Source: Candidatus Binatia bacterium (lineage in GTDB: Bacteria; Desulfobacterota; Binatia; UBA12015). Taken from it: a stretch of DNA of 64,000 bases. The notes below the pieces were generated by a model that made no database searches, had not been told where the DNA came from, and saw nothing but the letters and a program-made list of their open reading frames with translations. A program made the position numbers and the translations under genes. Each line of letters opens with the position of its first letter. The first letter of the stretch is position 1. Positions 36,780 to 45,526 of this stretch are shown one piece after another. The stretch lies in contig JAQWJE010000039.1 in the NCBI GenBank assembly GCA_029248525.1, positions 248,001 through 312,000 of the forward strand, read 5' to 3'.

Positions 36780-37210
36780 GCGCCGGTCGGACCCGAGAGT
36801 CGCTGCCGAAGACGTTCGGCAATTTCGGGAAGCGGATTGGGATCTTTGGCGAATCCGGGGAAGGCCGAGTGGAGGCTACCGGCACCATCGCCGGCAAACC
36901 GCGGCACCACATGCAGATGCACGTGGGGCACTGTCTGCCCGGTCTCGGCGCCATTATTGATCCCCATGGTGGTGCCGGCGGCGCCGAATTCGCGACAGAG
37001 CGCTGCCGAGACGCGACTGGCGACCTGCATCAAGGCCCCAGCGGTTTGCTCGGGAAGTTCCTCGACGATCCGCGCATGCATCTTGGGAATCACCAGGACG
37101 TGCCCGTCCGCCAGGGGCATGACGTCGAGAAACGCGAGAATCTCATCCGTTTCCGCGACTACCTCGCCGGGGATCTCGCCAGCAACAATTCGGCAAAAGA
37201 TACAATCCAT
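36776..37210 (-). CDS. HIT-family nucleotide-binding protein
   Basis: 144 residues. The histidine triad is VPHVHLHVV (H96, H98, H100), preceded by a CIFC zinc-type N-terminus (C3, C6) and GHVLVIPKMHARIVEELP. Family members hydrolyse nucleoside phosphoramidates or dinucleoside polyphosphates in the cytosol. It converges with the peroxiredoxin gene. The 236 bases upstream, to tRNA-Glu, show no clear gene. Confidence 0.9.
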   Translation of the reverse strand: MDCIFCRIVAGEIPGEVVAETDEILAFLDVMPLADGHVLVIPKMHARIVEELPEQTAGALMQVASRVSAALCREFGAAGTTMGINNGAETGQTVPHVHLHVVPRFAGDGAGSLHSAFPGFAKDPNPLPEIAERLRQRLSGPTGA

Positions 37211-37446
37211 GGGCGCTCCATATGGGGCCGGGGCGTTACCGTCAAACGGGGACGAGCACGGTGCCTGAACCTGGCGGCGAGCGGCCGAAGTGCATTGAGA
37301 CGGGAGTCGGCAGACGAGGGATTCGTATCCGCGACAGGCGCGGGTGCCTGTTGGCCTGGTCCGCTATCGGGTTTCCGAGCGGCAACCTACTGGGCCGGGG
37401 GGCCACGATCTCGACCCGACAATGCTCCGGGCCGAGAATCGGAATA

Positions 37447-37518
37447 TGACCCCAGGGGGACTTGAACCCCCGTTTCCGGCGTGAGAGGCCGGCGTCCTAA
37501 CCACTAGACGATGGGGCC
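37447..37518 (-). tRNA. tRNA-Glu (CTC)
   Basis: A 72-base cloverleaf on the minus strand: acceptor GGCCCCA / TGGGGTC with discriminator A, anticodon arm CCGGC-CTCTCAC-GCCGG with CTC, and T-arm GGGGG-TTCAAGT-CCCCC. It is 21 bases from tRNA-Gln on the same strand, so both are probably transcribed together. Confidence 0.95.
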
Positions 37519-37539
37519 GCGATCAATTCCGTTCAAGAG

Positions 37540-37612
37540 CTGGGGTGGTAGGACTCGAACCTACAATCGACGGAATCAGAATCCGTTGCCTTACCAATTT
37601 GGCCACACCCCA
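37540..37612 (-). tRNA. tRNA-Gln (CTG)
   Basis: A 73-base cloverleaf on the minus strand: acceptor TGGGGTG / CACCCCA with discriminator G, anticodon arm ACGGA-TTCTGAT-TCCGT with CTG, and T-arm GTAGG-TTCGAGT-CCTAC. Its 3' end faces tRNA-Glu(CTC). Confidence 0.95.
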
Positions 37613-37756
37613 TCTTCGTAAAACCCTCCGGGAAAGCGACCAGATCCCGGGGAATACCCCGTTTTGAGTAGCGAACCATCGCGCCCGCCGCAATCGGGGA
37701 AGGGACCGTTTGGGGTGGCGCGAGCGGTTCCAAGGGCTAGAACGCACCCTGTGCCC

Positions 37757-38764
37757 ATGCAAGTTCGAAGAATTCCAGCCCCTCGCAGCCTTGCCGGTCT
37801 CGAGGACCTCGTGGCCACGGGGGAGCCTGCGGTCTTTCCGCAGGAAACCGTTTATAACGAACTGAGCGAGGCCGGTCGTCAGGAACCGGCAAGGCTTCTG
37901 CAACTTCTCCAACAACGGGCTGGCGATCGTAAGTTGAGCGTGGCCGAGATTCCGGCCGAGGCTGACGGCTTGCTCACGCATACTGGACGCGGCGGTCTTG
38001 CCGCGGCGTGGACGCCCGTAGAAGCGTCGCTCGACGATGTTCTCGGACGCATGCTCGCCGATCCCGTGGATGTCGCTCGTGTGCTGATCCACGGCGCCCC
38101 CGTGGACGAAGTGCTGCCAGAGCTCGCGACACTCATGCGTCTCCCGATTCTGCCGGAGGTTGCAGGGCGTTTATGGTTGGGAACCGCCCGCGGGATCGAT
38201 CTCAGTTTCGATGCGTTTGAGTCCCTTCGTTGGCTCTTCCTCGGAAGCATGAGAGTCTATCTCTTCCCGCCCTCTGTAGGGCCCGAGATGCAGATAGGCG
38301 CTCTCGAGGGATCCCATCTCAACACTCCGATTTCCCGGCTGGATCCCGAATCGAGCTCATCCGCTCTGCCGCCGGGCGGGCTCGTTGTGGATCTCGTGCC
38401 CGGTGAGGTGCTTTTTGTGCCGACTTATTGGTGGCATTGCTTCCGAACGGCTCGGGCCTTCGGTTTGATCAACCACTCATGGACCGATCTCGACGGTCGG
38501 GCTGCAAAGGCAGCCCACGCGACGTTCTGGCAGGCCGTTCTTGCCATCCGCGAACTACCCGAGGCACACCGCGCGCATTACGGTCGGCTTTTGGATGCGA
38601 TCGTTTTCCGGAGAGGCGGGGATCCCTACCAGCACCTTGCGGCGGAGGAACAAGGTCTCGCTGGCGCTCCTAACGAGGAGCGGCGACTTGAGCTCAGGCG
38701 GCGGGCGCTTCATGAAGCGGCCCGCATGGCCCGTGAAGCACTCCGCGATGGTGAGCAGAGCTAG
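37757..38764 (+). CDS. JmjC/cupin-8-like protein with altered iron site
   Basis: 335 residues from the ATG at 37757 (GTG at 37751 possible). The C-terminal half resembles the cupin-8/JmjC-like hydroxylases: RLWLGTARGIDLSFDAFESLRWLFLGSMRVYLFPP corresponds to the double-strand beta-helix core (written here as positions about 163-197), and GEVLFVPTYWWHCFRT gives the distal histidine. The usual HxD iron pair reads SFD, so the first histidine is lost. The N-terminal region (about 1-110) includes a possible winged domain but is otherwise unclear. It might still bind metal through other residues or have lost oxygenase activity. Confidence 0.6.
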   Translation: MQVRRIPAPRSLAGLEDLVATGEPAVFPQETVYNELSEAGRQEPARLLQLLQQRAGDRKLSVAEIPAEADGLLTHTGRGGLAAAWTPVEASLDDVLGRMLADPVDVARVLIHGAPVDEVLPELATLMRLPILPEVAGRLWLGTARGIDLSFDAFESLRWLFLGSMRVYLFPPSVGPEMQIGALEGSHLNTPISRLDPESSSSALPPGGLVVDLVPGEVLFVPTYWWHCFRTARAFGLINHSWTDLDGRAAKAAHATFWQAVLAIRELPEAHRAHYGRLLDAIVFRRGGDPYQHLAAEEQGLAGAPNEERRLELRRRALHEAARMAREALRDGEQS

Positions 38765-38791
38765 CGCTCCCTCAGTCCAGCGCGAATCCTC

Positions 38792-40198
38792 TCAACCCTG
38801 ATAGCCAGCCGCATTCTGCAACCGCTGCAGGGAACGCTCCCGACCGAGGATCTCCAGGACGTCGAAAATACCCGGGCTCACGGTGCCGCCGGTCATCGCA
38901 ACCCGAACTGGCTGCGCGAGTTGACCCAGTTTGATCCCCTTGCGCTGTACCAGATCGAGAAAACTCATTTCGAGGTCGTCGGGCGTCCACGACGCCAACT
39001 CCGTCAACTGTACCGCCAGTTCCGCCAGCAAGGCGGTACTCTCGTCGGTCAGGTGCTTGCGGGCTGCCTTTTCCTGATATTCGATTTGGTCATCGATAAA
39101 ATAAGTGCAGCTATCCGCGAGTTCACGTAAATTACGCGCCCGCTCCTGAAAGACCTGCACCATCTTCGCCTGCCAGACGGTATCTCCGGGAAGGGTGCGG
39201 CCCTCGCCCGCGAGGAACTCGCGAAGGTCGCCGGCTAGTTGATCCGCGTCGCGGTTTTTCAAGTATTCGAAGTTCAACCAATCCAGTTTTTCCAAATCGA
39301 AGACGCCTGGTGACTGCCCGATATCCTCGAGGCGAAAGAGAGAGACCATTTCCTCGCGGGTGAAAATCTCCTGATCACCGTGGGACCACCCAAGGCGGGC
39401 GAGAAAGTTCATCAGCGCGTCCGGGAAATAGCCCTCGGCTCGGTAGCTCAGGACATCTGTGGCTCCGTGACGCTTGGAAAGGCGCCCCTTGTCTTTGCCC
39501 AATACCTGCGGAAGGTGCGCGAATTTCGGGAGCTCGGCACCGAGCGCGAGATAGATATGAATTTGCTTGGTGGTGTTGTTGAGATGATCATCGCCCCGAA
39601 TTACGTGCGAGATCTGCATCTCGATATCATCGACCGTGACGACCAGCTGATACGTCGGGGTGCCGTCGGAGCGAGCGATCACAAAATCGTCGATCTCCGC
39701 GTTGCGGACGACGATCGGCCCCTTGACCAGATCCTCGACGGTGACTTCGCCCTCCACCGGCGCCGCAAACCGAATCGTGGCCGGTCGTTCTGCGAGCGGC
39801 CCCGGGCCAAAACCCGGGCGACAATGGCGGTTATAGGCAAAGCCCTTGCCGGCGGCTTTGGCGGCAGCTCTCTGTTCTTCGAGTTCCTCGGTGGTGCAAG
39901 TGCATCGATAGGCGTGGCCATTGGCCAGAAGCTTCTCCAACGCCGCTGCGTAGACATCCGAGCGTTCGGATTGGTAGTAGGGGCCCTCATCCGGGGAGAG
40001 ACCGAGCCAATCCATGGCAGCGATGATTCCCTCGGTGAATTCAGGTCGAGAGCGCTTTTGGTCCGTATCTTCAATCCGAAGAACAAAGGTGCCCCCGTTG
40101 GCCTTGGCGTGCAGCCAACTGAAGAGGGCGGTCCTGACGCCACCGACATGCAGCATACCGGTAGGGCTCGGGGCGAAACGAGTTCGAACGACTTTCAC
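38792..40198 (-). CDS. gltX: Glutamyl-tRNA synthetase
   Basis: 468 residues. Class I synthetase signatures are FAPSPTGMLHVGG (HIGH-type, near residue 8) and the KMSKS-type loop KGRLSKRHGA; VLRIEDTDQKRS and the substrate-binding VYRCTCTTEEL also match GltX. It charges tRNA-Glu in the cytosol. A tRNA-Glu gene lies about 1.3 kb away and a second about 1.6 kb on the other side. Whether it also mischarges tRNA-Gln depends on a GatCAB system elsewhere. Confidence 0.96.
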   Translation of the reverse strand: MKVVRTRFAPSPTGMLHVGGVRTALFSWLHAKANGGTFVLRIEDTDQKRSRPEFTEGIIAAMDWLGLSPDEGPYYQSERSDVYAAALEKLLANGHAYRCTCTTEELEEQRAAAKAAGKGFAYNRHCRPGFGPGPLAERPATIRFAAPVEGEVTVEDLVKGPIVVRNAEIDDFVIARSDGTPTYQLVVTVDDIEMQISHVIRGDDHLNNTTKQIHIYLALGAELPKFAHLPQVLGKDKGRLSKRHGATDVLSYRAEGYFPDALMNFLARLGWSHGDQEIFTREEMVSLFRLEDIGQSPGVFDLEKLDWLNFEYLKNRDADQLAGDLREFLAGEGRTLPGDTVWQAKMVQVFQERARNLRELADSCTYFIDDQIEYQEKAARKHLTDESTALLAELAVQLTELASWTPDDLEMSFLDLVQRKGIKLGQLAQPVRVAMTGGTVSPGIFDVLEILGRERSLQRLQNAAGYQG

Positions 40199-40285
40199 AT
40201 AGGAGGACTAGCAAAAGCCACCAATGCCTGCCATTCTCTTAGGTGTTTCCCCCTAGCCGCGGATTTGGCCGGATGGAGTAGAAAA

Positions 40286-40675
40286 ATGTCGCTAAAACGA
40301 ATTTTGGTAGTCGAAGATAACGAAGACAACCGCCGCATCCTCCTTTACAGACTCAAGAAAATCTCCGAGTTCGAGATTGTCGAAGCGTCCAATGGCGAGG
40401 AAGCCGTTGCTGCTGTTCAGGCCTCGGCGCCCGATTTGATCTTCATGGATCTGAAAATGCCCGTGATGGACGGCTGGGAGGCCACCCGGAGAATTCGCGC
40501 CCTTCCGGATGGTGCATCCATCCCGATCATCGCACTCACGGCGCAAGCCATGGCCGGGGACGAGCAGAAAGCTCTTGCGAACGGCTGCAATGACTACCTC
40601 GCCAAACCGGTAGTCGACCCCGAGCTCGTGCGGGAAAAGATATCCCGATACTTGCCTCTGCCACCGGCAGGCTGA
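40286..40675 (+). CDS. Single-domain response regulator (CheY/DivK-like)
   Basis: 129 residues from the ATG at 40286; the upstream open frame is antisense to gltX. It is a receiver domain alone: VVEDNEDN acidic pair, phospho-acceptor in LIFMDLKMPVMDGWE (D about 54), Thr in IIALTAQAM and the lysine in NDYLAKPV. Output must be through protein contact. No kinase gene is adjacent. The shape is like DivK or the receiver modules of hybrid kinases. Confidence 0.9.
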   Translation: MSLKRILVVEDNEDNRRILLYRLKKISEFEIVEASNGEEAVAAVQASAPDLIFMDLKMPVMDGWEATRRIRALPDGASIPIIALTAQAMAGDEQKALANGCNDYLAKPVVDPELVREKISRYLPLPPAG

Positions 40676-40877
40676 TTGCGGTCACAGACTCACTGTCATC
40701 GAGGACAACCGGGCGGAACCCCCGTTGTCGTTGCCGCGACAGGAATCCTCCCAACTTATCTCTTGAAAAGCATGCGACGAAATTCCCGGAACAACCCCCG
40801 CTGGTTGCGCTCACTAGTTGGTGCGCACTCCCTTTCCCCTCGCCACATCAGTCGTTATAGGCTGGGAGACCTCTGTT

Positions 40878-40951
40878 GGGCCGCTAGCTCAGTTGGTTAG
40901 AGCATTCGCCTTTTAAGCGAAGGGTCCTGGGTTCGATTCCCAGGCGGCCCA
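40878..40951 (+). tRNA. tRNA-Lys (TTT)
   Basis: A 74-base cloverleaf: acceptor GGGCCGC / GCGGCCC with discriminator A, D-arm GCTC...GAGC, anticodon arm TTCGC-CTTTTAA-GCGAA with TTT, and T-arm CTGGG-TTCGATT-CCCAG. Only 12 bases separate it from the first crcB gene. The about 200 bases upstream show no gene. Confidence 0.96.
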
Positions 40952-40963
40952 TTTATTTTCCCC

Positions 40964-41362
40964 ATGCAAACGCGAGGCAAGCAACTTCTCTCGGTCGGTG
41001 CGGGCGGGGCTACAGGAGCCCTGGTCCGGGAGCTGTTGGGTCATGTCGACGGTATGCCCCCCGAGATCGGCATCCTGTTTGCCAACATGCTCGGCTGTGG
41101 TCTGATTGGCTTGGTGCTGCATATTGAGCACCGCTTGCACCCGCATGTTCGGGAATTCAATGCAGCCGGTTTCTGTGGAGGGTTGACCACGGTTTCCGGT
41201 TGGAGTCTTGTGCTCGTTCGATACCTGGCCGCCGACGAATTTGGTCAGGCGACCTTTTTCGCCGTGATCGGACTGGTCTCCGGGATTGTCGCACTTCTAG
41301 TCGGGAGACTCCTGGCGGCCGGGATCGAGAGTGTTTTCCTGCAACTCGGGAGGCAGCCTTGA
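40964..41362 (+). CDS. crcB: Fluoride exporter subunit CrcB/Fluc
   Basis: 132 residues with four membrane helices. CrcB features are GGATGALVRELL near the start, NMLGCGLIG (Asn in helix 2) and FCGGLTTVSGWS in the third helix, the discontinuous segment that holds the central sodium ion. It makes a dimeric channel for fluoride. It overlaps a second crcB-like gene by 4 bases, and the pair resembles the two-gene (heterodimeric) form. No fluoride riboswitch is evident; the promoter region is taken up by tRNA-Lys. Confidence 0.9.
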   Translation: MQTRGKQLLSVGAGGATGALVRELLGHVDGMPPEIGILFANMLGCGLIGLVLHIEHRLHPHVREFNAAGFCGGLTTVSGWSLVLVRYLAADEFGQATFFAVIGLVSGIVALLVGRLLAAGIESVFLQLGRQP

Positions 41363-41712
41363 GCCTCGATATTTTCGCAGCGGTCGTCTGCGGCGGTTTC
41401 CTCGCTTCGATCCTCCGATTTCGCTGGACCGAGAGTGAAACCCCATTCCCCCGGTACACCCTGTCTGCCAATATCGTCGGCTCCTTCGCGATGGGCCTCA
41501 TCCTGACGGGCTGGGAACCCACGGGGTTCTGGCGGGGCCTGTGGATCACGGGTTTTTGCGGGACGCTGACCACTTTCTCGGCCTTCGCCTGGCAGACCGT
41601 GGCTCTGGCGGAAAGGCGGCACCTCCTGCAGGCTTTGGGTTACCTCATCCTGACGACTGTCCTTTCGGTCCTCGGGGGATGGGGCGGCGTCCTTCTGGGA
41701 CGTCAGCTCTAG
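41359..41712 (+). CDS. crcB: Second CrcB/Fluc-type fluoride channel subunit
   Basis: 117 residues starting at a TTG that overlaps the first crcB stop (TTGA). Motifs are ASILRFR, NIVGSFAMG and the canonical FCGTLTTFSAFAW, again with four helices. The two proteins are similar in shape but clearly divergent, so the working channel is probably a heterodimer. tRNA-Glu(TTC) follows 67 bases later. Confidence 0.87.
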   Translation: MSLDIFAAVVCGGFLASILRFRWTESETPFPRYTLSANIVGSFAMGLILTGWEPTGFWRGLWITGFCGTLTTFSAFAWQTVALAERRHLLQALGYLILTTVLSVLGGWGGVLLGRQL

Positions 41713-41779
41713 GTGAATCTGATTCGATACTTGCAGCGGGGGCTGTCACAAAGTAACCCTACCTCCGGACACGGTTTCT

Positions 41780-41854
41780 GACCCCGTCGTCTAGCTTGGC
41801 CAAGGACACCAGCCTTTCACGCTGGTAACACGGGTTCAAATCCCGTCGGGGTCG
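41780..41854 (+). tRNA. tRNA-Glu (TTC)
   Basis: A 75-base cloverleaf: acceptor GACCCCG / CGGGGTC with discriminator G, anticodon arm CCAGC-CTTTCAC-GCTGG with TTC, and T-arm ACGGG-TTCAAAT-CCCGT. It is the second glutamate isoacceptor in the window. Confidence 0.95.
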
Positions 41855-41929
41855 TTTTCGTGTCCTTTTCGCGCCTCCGTACCCGAACGATCGAGCCTGC
41901 GGAGCCGAGACCCCGGATTTCGCTCCGGC

Positions 41930-43264
41930 TTACGGCTGTCGGCGGCGGCGACCACCGCGGCGCCGCTCGCGGCCGAGATCCCAGACGTATTTGTTGAAAT
42001 CAATTTGCATTCGGTGTCGGGCGGAATCGTAAAAGTGGCCGAGGTACTGCCGTTCCTCCCGAACGATGGTCGCTTCCATTTCGGACCTTAAGGGGAGCGC
42101 GTAATTCCCGGCCAGATAATCGCCGATCAGCTTCATCTGCTGTTCTGCCAGGTTGACCAGCGTAGGCAGCGGTTGGGCCAGTCCGAGAAATAGGAGGCTC
42201 GGCAAACCCGGGCTCCAGATGCGCTTGAAGAGAGGAAGATAGTTGTCTTCCGGGCGAATCAGATCTTCGCTCAAAAACGGAAAGCTGACGTCGTAGCCCG
42301 TCGCATAGATGATGGCGTCTACCTCCTCGGAAGTGCCGTCGGCGAATTCCACCCCGTGGGCCGAAAGCCGGCGAATATCGGGCCGTGGCAGGATATCGCC
42401 GCAACCAACCCGGGTCAGGAATTCGCCCGAGACCGAGGGGTGGGCGTCGAGGGGTTCATGGTCAGGCTTTTGGAGCCCGTAATCCTCCATGCGTCCGAGC
42501 ACTCGTTTCAGTAATGGTCTGGCGATCATCCGCTGCAGGCGCAAGGGGATCCAACCGGGCATGGTGGCCTTGTCCGCAACTCGGCCGTGAATATATTTCG
42601 GCAGGATCCAGACGCCACGTCGCGCCGAGACCCAAAGCCGCCCGGCTACCGATCGCTGCGACAATTCGGATGCAATGTCCATCGCGGAGTTTCCCATGCC
42701 CACCACGACGATTCGTTTCCCCTGCAGATTTTCGGGCGTTGACGGGTTCAAATACGAATGCGCGTGCATCTGAATGCCTTCGAAAGTTTCCTGTCCTTCG
42801 AATTCCGGCATCCGGGGCTTCCAATGATGACCGTTGCTGACCAACACGGCATCGTATTCTCGAGTTTGTTCCGATCCATCCGGGCAGCGGATACGAACCG
42901 CCCAGCGATCCTCCGGAAGCGGCGCCACCTCCTGAACGCAAGTCTCGAACTCTATTTTGGAGCGTAAACCGAAATGGTCCACGTAGGCGTTGAAATATTC
43001 GAAGATTTCAGAGTGGTGGGGAAAGTCGGGCAAGTGTTCCGGAATCGGAAAATCGGCAAACGCCATCCGGTGTTTTGAAGTGTCGATATGAAGCGACTCG
43101 TAACACGCCGAGTGGCCATTCGAATTTTTGTAGGCCCAGTTCCCGCCGATGACGTCGGACATCTCGAGAATATCGAAGGACAGGCCACGGTCCTGAAGCG
43201 CCTTTGCTGCCGTGAACCCGGAACATCCCGCCCCGATGATACAGCAATGAGGGTCCGTTCTCAT
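41930..43264 (-). CDS. Flavin-containing monooxygenase
   Basis: 444 residues from the ATG at 43264 (MRTDPHCC). The FAD-binding loop is GAGCSG (11-16), the FMO fingerprint reads FEGIQMHAHSY (FxGxxxHxxxY/W), and the NADPH loop is VVGMGNSAMDIA. IYATGYDVSFPFL matches the second FMO/Baeyer-Villiger motif. It would add one oxygen atom to a soft nucleophile or ketone. The upstream DksA-type gene overlaps its start by 4 bases. Confidence 0.88.
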   Translation of the reverse strand: MRTDPHCCIIGAGCSGFTAAKALQDRGLSFDILEMSDVIGGNWAYKNSNGHSACYESLHIDTSKHRMAFADFPIPEHLPDFPHHSEIFEYFNAYVDHFGLRSKIEFETCVQEVAPLPEDRWAVRIRCPDGSEQTREYDAVLVSNGHHWKPRMPEFEGQETFEGIQMHAHSYLNPSTPENLQGKRIVVVGMGNSAMDIASELSQRSVAGRLWVSARRGVWILPKYIHGRVADKATMPGWIPLRLQRMIARPLLKRVLGRMEDYGLQKPDHEPLDAHPSVSGEFLTRVGCGDILPRPDIRRLSAHGVEFADGTSEEVDAIIYATGYDVSFPFLSEDLIRPEDNYLPLFKRIWSPGLPSLLFLGLAQPLPTLVNLAEQQMKLIGDYLAGNYALPLRSEMEATIVREERQYLGHFYDSARHRMQIDFNKYVWDLGRERRRGGRRRRQP

Positions 43265-43626
43265 CGCTTCCCTCCCTGGCACTCGACGCAAAGTGGCGCT
43301 TCCGGGTAGGCAGAGAGCCGCTGATAACCAACCGGCTCCTCGCAACTTCCGCACATCCCGTACGTACCGGCCTCGACCGCACGACATGCCTGTCGCGTGA
43401 GTTCGAGGCGCAGACGCAACTTCTCTCTGGTCGCCTGAGCCATCGCCTGCTGCTGCAGCGCATCCATGCGTGAGAGTCTGCCTACCGAGCTTTGGTCCAG
43501 CTCGACCGGCCGCACGAAGTTGCCGCCGCGATCCAGTTGGTCTTCGAGCCCGCTAATTTGGCTCTCGAGCGCATCTCGCAATTCGGCGAATTGCGTCGGC
43601 GTCAACTCCGCTGGTTCCTCGACCAC
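43261..43626 (-). CDS. DksA/TraR-family zinc-finger protein
   Basis: 121 residues from a GTG at 43626. A coiled-coil-like helical half (about 8-85) precedes the DksA-type zinc finger MCGSCEEPVGYQRLSAYPEAPLCVECQ (four Cys). DksA relatives bind RNA polymerase through its secondary channel and change promoter responses. The acidic tip residues of DksA are not clearly conserved, so it may be a divergent paralogue rather than DksA itself. Overlaps the monooxygenase gene by 4 bases. Confidence 0.83.
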   Translation of the reverse strand: MVEEPAELTPTQFAELRDALESQISGLEDQLDRGGNFVRPVELDQSSVGRLSRMDALQQQAMAQATREKLRLRLELTRQACRAVEAGTYGMCGSCEEPVGYQRLSAYPEAPLCVECQGGKR

Positions 43627-43706
43627 TCATGATGTCTACCATAAAAAACTTCCTCATCGATGGGAACGATTCGCCCGCGCGGAGGAGAATTGTTAGATGC
43701 CCTTGT

Positions 43707-44507
43707 ATGGAAAATCCCGAACCAGCCGTGAAGTTGGATATCGTCGAGCAGATCGCCACGATCACGCTCAACCGTCCCGAGAATCGCAACAGCATGACGC
43801 CGGATGTCCTCGAGGCACTCGCGGAGGTCATCACACGAGTGCGCGACGACCGGGAAGTCCGCTGCGTGATCATTACCGGAGAAGGACGCAGTTTTTGTGC
43901 GGGGGCCGATTTCAAATCGGTCGGCGGCGCCTGGGATGGTGAAGGTGAGTTTCAGACGCGCAACGAGCGATCTTTCGCGATGTACCAGCCTTTCCTTTCC
44001 TTGCTTGAGGTGGAAGTCCCGGTGATTGCGGCCATGCAGGGGCATGCCATCGGTGGCGGGCTCGGACTTGCGGTTGTCTGCGACATTCGCGTCGCTGCCC
44101 AAGACTCCCGATACGGCGTGAACTTCGTGCGACTGGGGCTGCATCCGGGGATGGCAACGACCTGGATCCTGCCGCGACTCATGGGCATGCCGCGTGCAGT
44201 GGAGCTGCTTCTGACAGGGCGGATTATCAGCGGTACCGAAGCCGCTGAGGCCGGCCTCGTGAACTATGCGGTCCCGGCAGCCGAGGTCCTTACGCGCGCT
44301 CGGGAACTTGCAAAAGAAATTGCCGCAGCAGCACCATTGGCGGTCCGTTGGACCAAGCAAACGATCTATCAAGGCCAGCAGTGGGACCCACCCACAGCCG
44401 CGCGCTACGAGGCACACGCACAATCGCGCACCTTTGAAACAGAGGACTTCCGGGAGGGAGTTGCCGCGATGTTGGAGAAACGGACGCCCCGGTTCAAGGG
44501 ACGTTGA
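43707..44507 (+). CDS. Enoyl-CoA hydratase/isomerase (crotonase) family protein
   Basis: 266 residues from the ATG at 43707; an upstream frame to 43629 lacks support. Crotonase features: NRPENRNSMTPD, GEGRSFCAGADFKSV and GHAIGGGLGLAVVCDIRVA. As in the other crotonase of this window, the two hydratase glutamates are replaced (GGGLGLA for GGGCELA; YGVNFVRLG for xPExxLG), so it is likely an isomerase or another crotonase. It is followed at once by an SGNH-hydrolase gene (4-base TTGA overlap). Confidence 0.82.
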   Translation: MENPEPAVKLDIVEQIATITLNRPENRNSMTPDVLEALAEVITRVRDDREVRCVIITGEGRSFCAGADFKSVGGAWDGEGEFQTRNERSFAMYQPFLSLLEVEVPVIAAMQGHAIGGGLGLAVVCDIRVAAQDSRYGVNFVRLGLHPGMATTWILPRLMGMPRAVELLLTGRIISGTEAAEAGLVNYAVPAAEVLTRARELAKEIAAAAPLAVRWTKQTIYQGQQWDPPTAARYEAHAQSRTFETEDFREGVAAMLEKRTPRFKGR

Positions 44508-45526
44508 GAAGGCTCGCAAAAGCTTTTCTGCTGGTGTTTCTGCTTGGACTGAGCATCGAAGTAGCGGTGCGAATCAGCGGACATGCGGGTCCGTTTGTGA
44601 CCGATCCAGCTTTTCATGCCCGGCCCGGCGCATCCTATTGGCAATACCGCGCCGACCGTCAATTCACGGTCTACGGGCCAACCGACCTTCGCACTGGACC
44701 TCTGGGCGAGCGAAGGCACGGACCCCGGGGACCGAAAACGGGTCCGCTCGTGGCCGTTTTTGGAGATTCCTTCACGTTCGGCCAGGCGGTTGCAGACCAC
44801 GAGACCTGGCCTGCCCAATTGGAGGCGGCACTGCGTCCTCGCTTTCCCGGCGTCCGGGTTATGAACTTCGGTGTTCAGGGCCACTCCCTCCGCATGATCG
44901 TTGCGCATGCACAGGAGCGATTGCAGACGATTCGCCCGGCGTTGGTCGTGCTGGCGTTCATCGGGGATGACCTCGATCCGGGTCGAGAGCAAAAACATGT
45001 CGATCGCTTCGGCTATCTGGCGCGCGGCGGCCCCGATCAGCCGATCGACCGAACATCTGAATTATTAAGGGCAATAGCTCGACAATCGCATGGCCTGTTG
45101 TGGTTCAAGCACTGGCTGATGCGAGTCGTCCCGTCGAGCGAGAACCCGGAGCCCAGCGCTCTCATCGCCACCGTGGAGACCCGAGAGCAGCCTGTCGCCG
45201 TGCTGCCTGCGAATTTACCGGTCTTGATCGAAAGCCTCGCCGACACGCCCTTGATTCTCGCAGAGCTGGACCTTGCCGAAACGAAGAAGAGTCGATGGCT
45301 TCGCCGCGAGCTGGAGCGGAGGCTTCCCGAAGTGTCGTTGGTTTATATGCCGCCGAATTTCAGCTCTGCACCGGATTCCGTATGGCGGGTTCCGGGCGAC
45401 GGCCATCCTTCTGGACCAGCCCATGCCATTTACGCCTCGACGCTGGTACCGGCGGTCTCGCAGGCCCTCGAAAAACCGGCGGCGGCCGACGCGCTCATCG
45501 GCACTGCCCCCGGGAAGACGCCCTAG
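44504..45526 (+). CDS. SGNH/GDSL-type hydrolase
   Basis: 340 residues, starting at a TTG that overlaps the crotonase stop (TTGA). An N-terminal membrane or signal segment (RRLAKAFLLVFLLGLSIEVA) precedes the GDSL block VFGDSFTFGQ with the nucleophile Ser, NFGVQGHS, and the catalytic Asp-His block PGDGHPSGPAH near the C-terminus. It resembles AlgX/acetyltransferase-like or esterase members that act outside the cytosol. Its stop interlocks with the convergent thiolase gene. Confidence 0.78.
   Translation: MRRLAKAFLLVFLLGLSIEVAVRISGHAGPFVTDPAFHARPGASYWQYRADRQFTVYGPTDLRTGPLGERRHGPRGPKTGPLVAVFGDSFTFGQAVADHETWPAQLEAALRPRFPGVRVMNFGVQGHSLRMIVAHAQERLQTIRPALVVLAFIGDDLDPGREQKHVDRFGYLARGGPDQPIDRTSELLRAIARQSHGLLWFKHWLMRVVPSSENPEPSALIATVETREQPVAVLPANLPVLIESLADTPLILAELDLAETKKSRWLRRELERRLPEVSLVYMPPNFSSAPDSVWRVPGDGHPSGPAHAIYASTLVPAVSQALEKPAAADALIGTAPGKTP

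Noticed and set aside
37523-38092. 189-codon minus-strand frame running across tRNA-Gln
   Set aside because: It overlaps a well-formed tRNA gene and the cupin-like gene; the protein shows no domain.
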